Shown piece after piece: positions 18,313-25,106 of a stretch of DNA of 64,000 nucleotides (position 1 is its first letter; each line of letters begins with the position of its first letter). A program made the position numbers and the translations under genes. Below the pieces are notes generated by a model. That model saw only the letters and a list, made by a program, of their open reading frames with translations. It searched no databases and was not told the origin of the DNA. The stretch spans positions 498,501 through 562,500 of the forward strand of contig NZ_JAFBEB010000001.1 of NCBI RefSeq assembly GCF_016908525.1, read 5' to 3'. The DNA comes from Brevibacillus fulvus. Its GTDB lineage: Bacteria; Bacillota; Bacilli; Brevibacillales; Brevibacillaceae.

Positions 18313-19492
18313 ATTTGCCTTGATGCTGAGCGGCAAGGCAGGAAAATATTACATTCTGGCCTTGGTGTTTCCGATTATCATCGCACTCGTTTTTTCCGCA
18401 ATTTTTATTCATAATCAAATCAACGAAGGCGGCGTCCTGGTTATTGATATGGACAATTCCGCCTACAGCCGGCAGTTGATCGACAAGCTGAACGCGTCTC
18501 AATATATAGATGTCAAAACTGTTGTCAATGATAATATCGATATCGACCAAGCGCTCTACCATGAAGAATATTTGGCCGTCATCTACTTACCCAAAGATTT
18601 GGAAGCCAATCACACGCGAGCCTTGCCCAACAGTATCGGCTTATTCCTGGACAATACGAACATGATGGGCACGGCCAACCTGCGCACCGCCGTTCAAGAA
18701 GTCATCACTGCGGAAAATATGACGGTGGCGATTCCGCGGGTGAAGGCCTTGGGAGTCAACGATGACCAAACGACGGGGATTATCAATAATATCACGGTCC
18801 AACAAAGATTGTTGTATAACCCGAATGGCAATTACGCCAATACGACTGTTTTGGGATTTCTCGTGCTGTATCCGACGATTATCTATCATATGCAAGTATT
18901 ACCGTTGATGGCTCGCTTGCGTATGACCGGCAGATTTGAAGCGGAAATTCGCCACAGCTCACCGCTCGGGGTCGCCAGTCGTGTGCTTCCCTATGCGCTC
19001 TTTGCCGGAATTGGCATCTATTTTGGGCTGGGCTTGTTAAAAACGGTAGGCGGCTTCCGCTACGCAGGAAACGCGTTTGCCTTGCTCATTCCCATCTTTT
19101 TGTATACGATCTCGCAAGGTCTGTTGGCGGTGTTCGTTGCATGGAAGGCGAGACATCCGGGCGAAGCGATGAGCAAAATGATGCTGATCTTGATCCCTGG
19201 CTTCTTGTTCAGCGGGGCGACGATCTCGACGGCGTTATTGCCGGAATGGGCAAAGATCGTTGGCAATTTCTTTCCGATGGTTTGGCTGATGAAATTTATC
19301 CGCGATCTGGGATTGCGGGGAGCGCCATTATCCGCCTTGTATCCGGAATTGGGAGCGTTTGTTATTTTGTTCGGTGTCATGCTGCTGCTGGTAACGTTGC
19401 GCTTTTTGAGTGACAAACGAAAACTGCTGAAGCAACCGGGGGGAGAACCGACCGGTGCGGCACCTGCTCCGTCGATTGAGGGAAGTCATTAA
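18287..19492 (+). CDS. ABC-2 type transporter permease
   Basis: A 401-residue permease of the ABC-2/YhgE-like fold. One N-terminal transmembrane helix (about 20-42) is followed by a large extracytoplasmic domain (45-195) and then five or six C-terminal helices (195-385), including LIPGFLFSGATIST near 305. It is translationally coupled to the HlyD-like gene. No ATPase gene lies nearby, so the energising subunit must be encoded elsewhere or the pair works differently. The terminator stem begins inside the last codons. Confidence 0.88.
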   Translation: MSMNSLRDEFALMLSGKAGKYYILALVFPIIIALVFSAIFIHNQINEGGVLVIDMDNSAYSRQLIDKLNASQYIDVKTVVNDNIDIDQALYHEEYLAVIYLPKDLEANHTRALPNSIGLFLDNTNMMGTANLRTAVQEVITAENMTVAIPRVKALGVNDDQTTGIINNITVQQRLLYNPNGNYANTTVLGFLVLYPTIIYHMQVLPLMARLRMTGRFEAEIRHSSPLGVASRVLPYALFAGIGIYFGLGLLKTVGGFRYAGNAFALLIPIFLYTISQGLLAVFVAWKARHPGEAMSKMMLILIPGFLFSGATISTALLPEWAKIVGNFFPMVWLMKFIRDLGLRGAPLSALYPELGAFVILFGVMLLLVTLRFLSDKRKLLKQPGGEPTGAAPAPSIEGSH

Positions 19493-19509
19493 CGTGACTT
19501 CTCTTTTTT
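19480..19509 (+). terminator. Terminator of the efflux operon
   Basis: Stem GAAGTCA / TGACTTC followed by T-rich sequence; the stop codon of the permease lies in the loop. Confidence 0.72.
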
Positions 19510-19520
19510 ATTTCCTTGGC

Positions 19521-19542
19521 AAGCGCAGATTTTGCGCTTTTT
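19521..19542 (+). terminator. Second, backup terminator
   Basis: Stem AAGCGCA / TGCGCTT with a five-base loop and a run of T, just after the first terminator. Confidence 0.55.
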
Positions 19543-19630
19543 CCTGAAAATTGCGCAATTTGCGGCGCGCGTCTGTCGAAGTTTGTCTTTTTAAACAGTT
19601 TTGCCTGTCATTCTGGTTTGCAGACAAAGC

Positions 19631-19670
19631 AAAACGGCCTTGCTTCCTGAAATTCAGGCGAAGGCCGTTT
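19631..19670 (-). terminator. mqo terminator
   Basis: AAACGGCCTT pairs with AAGGCCGTTT around an internal hairpin (CCTGAAATTCAGG). On the minus strand it is followed by T-rich sequence. It lies 40 bases beyond the mqo stop. Confidence 0.72.
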
Positions 19671-19710
19671 CATTTTCTCGGTTTGTTGGGGTTGGTTTGT
19701 CCTGTGCCCG

Positions 19711-21192
19711 TTAATTGTTTAAACCAAGTGTTCGTGCTGTCGATGCATGGATTTCCTGAATTAGTTGCGGATTTTCCTGCAACGACACGCCATAAGAGGG
19801 GATCATTTCTTTGATCTTCGGTTCCCACGCTTTTATATGCTGCGGGAAACATTTTTGGATGACATCCAACATGACGGAAACGGCGGTGGAAGCACCCGGC
19901 GAAGCACCGAGCAAGGCAGCGATCGAGCCATCCGCGGCACTGATCACTTCCGTACCAAATTGTAACGTTCCTTTTCCGGCCGGCGTGTCTTTGACAACTT
20001 GCACGCGTTGCCCCGCCACGACCAACTCCCAATCCTCGCTTTTGGCGTTGGGGACAAATTCGCGCAATGCTTCCATGCGCTGTTCTTTCGATAACATCAG
20101 TTCCTTGATCAAATATTTCACCAAAGAGATGTTATTGATGCCCGACGCGATCATTGTTCCAATATTATGCAGTTTCAAGGAAGTGAACAGATCAAGCATC
20201 GAACCGTATTTTAAAAACTTCGGCGAGAAACCGGCGAACGGGCCAAAGAACAGCATTTCTTTATCGTAGATAAACCGTTTGTCAAGATGCGGCACGGACA
20301 TAGGGGGAGCACCCACCGGCGCCTTCCCGTATACTTTCGCATGATGCTGCGCAACGACCTCCGGGTTTTGGCAGACCATAAAGATACCGCTTACCGGGAA
20401 ACCGCCAATTCCTTTTCCTTCCGGGATACCGGATTTTTGCAGCAAATGCAGGCTTCCGCCACCGCCGCCGATAAAGACGAATTTTGCTCTATGGTGTTCG
20501 GTCACACCGCTGTCCAAATTGCGAATTTTCAACTCCCACAAGCCGTCGCGAGTACGTTTGATGTCATCTACATTTTGCTTGAATTTAATGGTAACGTTTT
20601 GCTTCTGCAAGTGGTCAAACAACATGCGTGTTAAAGCGCCAAAGTTGACATCCGTACCGGAGTCGATTTTTGTGGCCGCGATTGGTTCGTTCCCTGACCG
20701 ATTCTTCATAATCAAAGGAATCCATTCGCGCAATTTTTCCGGGTCAGCGGAAAATTCCATTCCTTGGAAGAGCGGATTCCGCGATAACGCTTCAAAACGT
20801 TTTCTTAAAAAGTTTACATTGTCCTCACCTTGAACCAAACTCATATGCGGCAGAGGGCGGATAAAATCCCGCGGATTGCGAATCAAATTTTTGTTTACCA
20901 AATAAGACCAAAATTGTCTGGAAAGTTGATACTCTTCATTGACTTTGATCGCTTTGCTAATATCTACGGTTCCGTCCGGTTTTTCGACGGTGTAGTTAAG
21001 CTCGCACAATGAGGAATGCCCGGTACCCGCATTGTTCCATTCATTCGAACTTTCCTCGCCTGGTTTTGCAAGCCTCTCAAACACTGTAATTTCCCAGTCT
21101 GGTACTAATTCTTTCAGCAGTGACCCTAAAGTCGCACTCATGATTCCTGCACCAATTAAGATAACGTCTGTTTGAGTTTGTCCGTTGCTCAT
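19711..21192 (-). CDS. mqo: Malate:quinone oxidoreductase
   Basis: A 493-residue FAD enzyme that oxidises L-malate to oxaloacetate and reduces membrane quinone, bypassing NAD malate dehydrogenase. The N-terminal dinucleotide motif is [18 protein letters not shown]. The family segments [41 protein letters not shown] and [18 protein letters not shown] near the end are all present. Length is normal. It is monocistronic with its own terminator. Confidence 0.96.
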   Translation of the reverse strand: MSNGQTQTDVILIGAGIMSATLGSLLKELVPDWEITVFERLAKPGEESSNEWNNAGTGHSSLCELNYTVEKPDGTVDISKAIKVNEEYQLSRQFWSYLVNKNLIRNPRDFIRPLPHMSLVQGEDNVNFLRKRFEALSRNPLFQGMEFSADPEKLREWIPLIMKNRSGNEPIAATKIDSGTDVNFGALTRMLFDHLQKQNVTIKFKQNVDDIKRTRDGLWELKIRNLDSGVTEHHRAKFVFIGGGGGSLHLLQKSGIPEGKGIGGFPVSGIFMVCQNPEVVAQHHAKVYGKAPVGAPPMSVPHLDKRFIYDKEMLFFGPFAGFSPKFLKYGSMLDLFTSLKLHNIGTMIASGINNISLVKYLIKELMLSKEQRMEALREFVPNAKSEDWELVVAGQRVQVVKDTPAGKGTLQFGTEVISAADGSIAALLGASPGASTAVSVMLDVIQKCFPQHIKAWEPKIKEMIPSYGVSLQENPQLIQEIHASTARTLGLNN

Positions 21193-21652
21193 GTTTACCG
21201 TCCTATCACACTGTTATTTGAAGAAAAGATGGAGTCGCTCCTGTGCCAAGCAACAACCAGAGGGCAGGGGGCGACCTAGTCACACACCTTTTCTGAATTA
21301 ATGGTAACCCATTCATAGTTTATCACTATTATTAATAGAATAAAATATTTGCTTGCTGAACAAATTGGAAAAATTACGGCGTTTTGGGAATAAGTTAGAA
21401 CGAAAGTTTAGTCCCAAACAAAAATTATCATGCTGTTCCTGTCACAATCAAGTATATATAAACAAAATATTCGCTAAAGCCGAACGAAGTGACTCATTTT
21501 CCGTTCCTGTTTTGGCGGGTTCGCTGTGCTCGTACGGAAAAAACATTTATAAGGAAGAATCTCTTCTGGTGGTTACAGACGGAGCACTTAAACAGGGGGA
21601 GGTTGAATAACGTATAAAAAAGGAGGCTACACAGCGGAAAGAGGGGAAGCAA
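21193..21652. other. 460-base AT-rich intergenic region
   Basis: This separates divergent mqo and the RraA-like gene. It holds a long AT-rich tract (about 21300-21350) that probably contains the mqo promoter. An 85-codon TTG-start frame (21353-21610) has no ribosome site and no recognisable protein pattern, and I do not accept it. AAAAAAGGAGG near 21620 and AGAGGGGAAG just before 21653 lead into the next gene. Confidence 0.4.
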
Positions 21653-22372
21653 ATGGAAAAGTATGTGGTCAGGCAGTTTGAACGACCGGACAAAGCCTTG
21701 ATCGAACGGTTGGGGGCGCTGGATGTTACAACGATTTACGAAGCGCAAGGGAGAAGCGGGCTCATGCATAATCGGCTGCGGCCGGTCATCCCCGGAAGCA
21801 CTGCTTGTGGGCCGGCACTCACCGTTCACTGCCAAGCAGGTGACAGCTTGATGATTGAAGCGGCATTGGAAGTTTGCCAACCGGGCGACTTGTTTGTGAT
21901 CACCGCCGACAGTGATGAAATATACGGAATGGTCGATGACAAAATTGTAAGCGCTCTCATACACAAGCGGATTCGTGGCGTAGTGATTGATTCTGGTGTA
22001 AGAAGCGTGCAAAAATTGCGCAAACTCGGATTGCCCATTTGGGCGAAAGGGATTTATTCGCGTGGCGCCACCCAATCCAAAGGCGGCTGGATCAATGTGC
22101 CGGTTGTTTGCGGAGAATGCGCGGTCCGTCCGGGGGATGTTATTTTGGCTGATGACGACGGGGTGGTCGTGGTGGCAAAAGAACAAGCGCAAACCGTCTG
22201 GGAACAGGCCCGGAAACGACTGCGTGCGGAAGAGGAGGAAAAGAAAAAAATCGCGCGCGGCGAACTGCGCCTGGACTTTGGGGGCTTGCGAAAATATTTG
22301 CAAGCAGACAATGTTCATTATTACGAAAGCGAACTGGTGCAAACAGACAGAAAGGGAAATGTTGATCGGTAA
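21653..22372 (+). CDS. RraA-like protein (HMG-aldolase/RraA fold)
   Basis: A 239-residue member of the RraA / 4-hydroxy-4-methyl-2-oxoglutarate aldolase family, with the core pattern DVTTIYEAQGRSGLM, GPALTVHCQAGDS, GDLFVITADSD and VVIDSGVRSVQKL. The aldolases carry an Arg-Asp pair in this last motif (GVRD). Here the Asp is Ser, so classical divalent-metal aldolase activity is doubtful. It is longer than minimal RraA, with a charged C-terminal helix (RKRLRAEEEEKKK). The next gene is a 2-hydroxyacid dehydrogenase after a terminator, a pairing that hints at hydroxy/keto-acid metabolism. Confidence 0.86.
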   Translation: MEKYVVRQFERPDKALIERLGALDVTTIYEAQGRSGLMHNRLRPVIPGSTACGPALTVHCQAGDSLMIEAALEVCQPGDLFVITADSDEIYGMVDDKIVSALIHKRIRGVVIDSGVRSVQKLRKLGLPIWAKGIYSRGATQSKGGWINVPVVCGECAVRPGDVILADDDGVVVVAKEQAQTVWEQARKRLRAEEEEKKKIARGELRLDFGGLRKYLQADNVHYYESELVQTDRKGNVDR

Positions 22373-22712
22373 CACGTCCTGGGTGAAAATCCGCCGTTCA
22401 ATTGCTTGCCCGGGCATGAGGAGCAACGATGTTCCAGTGCGCGGTCGCTCGTCAAGGAAAGGTGTTACGCCAAAGAGCGATCAACTGAACGCCGGATATG
22501 TGTTTACCGTCCACTTGTCTTTGACGAAACTGGAAGCGTAGCGAATTGTCGCTACGCTTTTTTGCTTCAATCGGGCTTGCGAGAAATTACACTTAACCAT
22601 AATTATATTATGTAAATTCGCCTGTCTCCTTTATGAGAATTCTCCTTTACAAAAAAGGAGTATCAATTGTCAAAAGCTAATTTTAGTATGAAGACAGAAA
22701 GGAGACAGCAAC
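22373..22712. other. 340-base gap with a terminator and possible leader
   Basis: The first 160 bases are GC-rich and show several short complementary segments (for example CCTGGGTG and CCCGGGC) but match no riboswitch I know. A terminator at 22534 closes them. The last 120 bases are AT-rich and contain CTCCTTTACAAAAAAGGAG, a small inverted repeat, before the AGAAAGGAGA ribosome site of the next gene. Confidence 0.35.
22534..22563 (+). terminator. Terminator downstream of the RraA-like gene
   Basis: A perfect AGCGTAGCG / CGCTACGCT stem with a six-base loop and a run of T. Confidence 0.85.
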
Positions 22713-23705
22713 ATGAGCAAACCGAAAATCTTGCAAATATTGCCGATGTATCATTCGGAAGGAGAGCGTATTTTGCGGCAGGGCGGCGAGGTGATTCGCA
22801 CCGACCAGTATGATATTTCGCATTTATGCGAGCAGGTCAAAGAGGTGCAGGCCATCGTGTTGCGGGCGCCGGCGCGGATTACTGCAGAGATTATCGACGC
22901 TGCCCCGCACTTGCGGGTCATTTCGGGCGCGGGCGTCGGTCTTGACAATATCGATGTGGACTATGCCTCGCAGAAGAACATTCCGGTTTTGCATGCGCCA
23001 GCGATCAATCAAGTCTCTACCGCGGAACATGCGATTGCCTTGCTGCTGGCGCTGGGCAAACAGCTGCTGCCTTTTCATCAGGAAATGAGCAAAGGTCGTT
23101 ATCACGCCCGCACGCTCTTGCAGACACATGAACTGCGCGGCAAGCAAGTCGCTTTGATTGGCTTTGGCAGAATTGCCCAAGAGGTAGCCAAACGGTTGAA
23201 GCTGGGCTTTGAAATGGATGTACGCGTATGGGTTCGACATTTTGACAAGGACAAGCATGGATTGGCCGAGCAGCTCGGACTTACGGTCACAACAGACTTG
23301 AACGACTTGTTGCCGACAGCTGATTTTGTGTCTTTGCATGTCCCTTTGACCGACCAGACGAGAGGCATGTTTGGGCGGGAGCAATTTCAACGCATGAAAC
23401 CGACCGCTTATTTAATCAATACGGCGAGAGGAGCGGTCGTCAATCAGCAGGAACTTTATCAGGCGTTGGCGAAAAAACAGATTGCCGGCGCCGGTCTCGA
23501 TGTTTTTGATCCGGAACCGACGACGGATGCGGACCTGCCGCTGCTTTCCTTGCCGAATGTGATCGTCACGCCCCATGTGGGCGGAACGACTGTGGAAGCC
23601 AACTATTTGATGGCAACCGCGGTTGCTCGCAATGTGCTGAAAGTACTGGCAGGGGAACGGCCGGATCACCTCGCCAACCCGGAAATCTTTCATAAATTTG
23701 TTTGA
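22713..23705 (+). CDS. D-isomer 2-hydroxyacid dehydrogenase (SerA/PGDH-like)
   Basis: A 330-residue NAD-dependent dehydrogenase of 2-hydroxyacids. The substrate domain is split around the Rossmann domain with ALIGFGRIAQEVAKRL (near 148). Catalytic Arg is in INTARGAVVN (near 233), Glu in GLDVFDPEP and His in VTPHVGGTTVE. There is no ACT regulatory domain, so it is not a full-length phosphoglycerate dehydrogenase; hydroxypyruvate/glyoxylate reductase or another 2-ketoacid reductase is as likely. AGAAAGGAGA precedes the ATG. Confidence 0.9.
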   Translation: MSKPKILQILPMYHSEGERILRQGGEVIRTDQYDISHLCEQVKEVQAIVLRAPARITAEIIDAAPHLRVISGAGVGLDNIDVDYASQKNIPVLHAPAINQVSTAEHAIALLLALGKQLLPFHQEMSKGRYHARTLLQTHELRGKQVALIGFGRIAQEVAKRLKLGFEMDVRVWVRHFDKDKHGLAEQLGLTVTTDLNDLLPTADFVSLHVPLTDQTRGMFGREQFQRMKPTAYLINTARGAVVNQQELYQALAKKQIAGAGLDVFDPEPTTDADLPLLSLPNVIVTPHVGGTTVEANYLMATAVARNVLKVLAGERPDHLANPEIFHKFV

Positions 23706-23881
23706 CCAAAAAGCAAAGGAGCGGATTGATTCTCCGGCATGTAGAAACCGCCGATGAAGTAAGGGTATGTGAACAACGATATGGAGGAGGTGCATCACAT
23801 AATAAGCAGACGAGTACTGAAAGGTATCAATCTTATTGATCCAGCTGGGGATCATCAGCATCGGGATGCTATTCATGGACG

Positions 23882-24205
23882 ATGTACGTTCCTTCGTTGC
23901 TGGTTTTATTGCCTGCCTGGTTGTTGAGTGGGAAAGCGACTGTATCCACCTTCAAGGTTGAAAATGGTGTATTAACAGGTCAAGTTCCGAGTGACATTAC
24001 TGGATATATGTTGGTTGGATTTATTCCAGATGATGAAAACAAGCCAGTTATATATACGGATTTTTTAAAACCGAACCAAAAATATGAATTAAAGATAAAT
24101 GATGCCAAAAGTCTAATTCAATTACTCGGACAAGATGGAACAAACTTTGGTGAGGTACTCATAGATTATCCATCCATGAAGGTTGTATATGGGGGAAAAA
24201 AATGA
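23882..24205 (+). CDS. Hypothetical secreted or anchored protein, 107 residues
   Basis: A hydrophobic N-terminus (MYVPSLLVLLPAWLLSG) resembles a signal sequence. A short beta-rich domain follows with the phrases STFKVENGVLTGQVPSDITG and LKPNQKYELKIND. I do not recognise a family. The start is uncertain: there is no clear ribosome site, and a more membrane-like reading (GIISIGMLFMDDVRSFVAGF) runs through the same bases in another frame, so the N-terminus may be disturbed. It is AT-richer than its flanks and overlaps the next gene as ATGA. Confidence 0.48.
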   Translation: MYVPSLLVLLPAWLLSGKATVSTFKVENGVLTGQVPSDITGYMLVGFIPDDENKPVIYTDFLKPNQKYELKINDAKSLIQLLGQDGTNFGEVLIDYPSMKVVYGGKK

Positions 24206-24693
24206 TAAAGAAAGCAATCTTGGCAGCCGTTTTAACGGCTGTTTCTTTATGGTCAAATATAGCATCTGCCGCTGGTATAACTGAGCCATTAAGGTTAAAC
24301 GATTATATACGGTTCTATGGTGATTTCAGCCCATCCCCATCAGCAAGACAAGAGGTACACAATGCTCTAGTAAAGCAATGGGAATACCTGATCGTAAAGT
24401 CAGCGGATAAATCTCTTATCGAAAATGGGGCCATTACAAGTTTTGATCTCCAAGAAAATACTGGAGAAGATTTTCGGGGATATACAGGTTACACCATGAT
24501 CTATTTGGATGATGATCCCAATAAGCGTATCTCTACAATTAAATCGCTGGCAACCAAATATAATGGGAATCCCGATTTCGTCTCCCAAAAAGTAGAGGAG
24601 TATCTCGATCAATCAGAAACAGGAATGTTCCCGATCGTTGCAAAAGCAAAAAGGCAGTACGGAGGCGAAAATTCGGGAACTGCAGCGAATTAG
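24202..24693 (+). CDS. Hypothetical exported protein, 163 residues
   Basis: A clear signal peptide (MIKKAILAAVLTAVSLWSNIASAA) gives a mature protein of about 140 residues, with ITEPLRLNDYIRFYGDFSPSP and a C-terminal helical part ending SGTAAN. No family is recognised. It is translationally coupled (ATGA) to the preceding secreted protein, so they probably act together outside the cell. Low GC compared with the neighbouring genes suggests recent acquisition. The same DNA near its 3' end also encodes a helical peptide in another frame (see findings). Confidence 0.65.
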   Translation: MIKKAILAAVLTAVSLWSNIASAAGITEPLRLNDYIRFYGDFSPSPSARQEVHNALVKQWEYLIVKSADKSLIENGAITSFDLQENTGEDFRGYTGYTMIYLDDDPNKRISTIKSLATKYNGNPDFVSQKVEEYLDQSETGMFPIVAKAKRQYGGENSGTAAN

Positions 24694-24807
24694 CGCCAAG
24701 TTTCAGCAACGAATGGACGAAATGGCCCAAAGCGGCGAAGATCGTTTTGACGATCGCTTCGGCTTTGTGTAAAGTAGGGATAAGTCAACGATGATCCAGG
24801 AGGATGT

Positions 24808-24993
24808 ATGAAAATTACGCTTTCCAAACAGATGTTTGCCAAAAAGTTGCAAGTCGGTGATAGTGTTCCGTTTTCCGATCGGGGGATGTACATCGGGAAT
24901 GGCACGATCGTCAAAGATGCTGGTGACCACTATGAAGTGGAAGTGGATAACCGGGTCGAGGAAAATTTGCGCCGAACCGGCATCTTAAGCTGA
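24808..24993 (+). CDS. Small conserved-looking protein, 61 residues
   Basis: The product (MKITLSKQMFAKKLQVGDSV..., ending EENLRRTGILS) looks like a small beta-barrel with a charged tail. CAGGAGG lies upstream of the ATG at a normal distance. There is no signal peptide. I do not recognise the family. It is isolated, with a terminator just after it. Confidence 0.62.
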   Translation: MKITLSKQMFAKKLQVGDSVPFSDRGMYIGNGTIVKDAGDHYEVEVDNRVEENLRRTGILS

Positions 24994-25026
24994 TCGCAGT
25001 TCCGAAAACAATCATAACAAGACAGC

Positions 25027-25057
25027 AAAACGCTTCCGTCGCAAACGGAAGCGTTTC
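25027..25057. terminator. Bidirectional terminator
   Basis: AAAACGCTTCCGT pairs with ACGGAAGCGTTT around a short loop. It is flanked by A on the left and T on the right, so it can stop both the small gene and the convergent PBP4 gene. Confidence 0.8.
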
Positions 25058-25106
25058 GTATTTTTCGGCGGGAGATTTGCCATCCTCTTCGGCACGGGGT
25101 TCCCAA

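Noticed and set aside
21353-21610. 85-codon TTG-start frame upstream of the RraA-like gene.
   Set aside because: No ribosome site; the sequence changes character midway and resembles no protein; it is most likely intergenic DNA.
22640-22710. CTCCTTTACAAAAAAGGAG inverted repeat as a terminator.
   Set aside because: It lacks a T-run and lies just before a promoter-like, AT-rich stretch. It might be an operator, but nothing supports a specific regulator.
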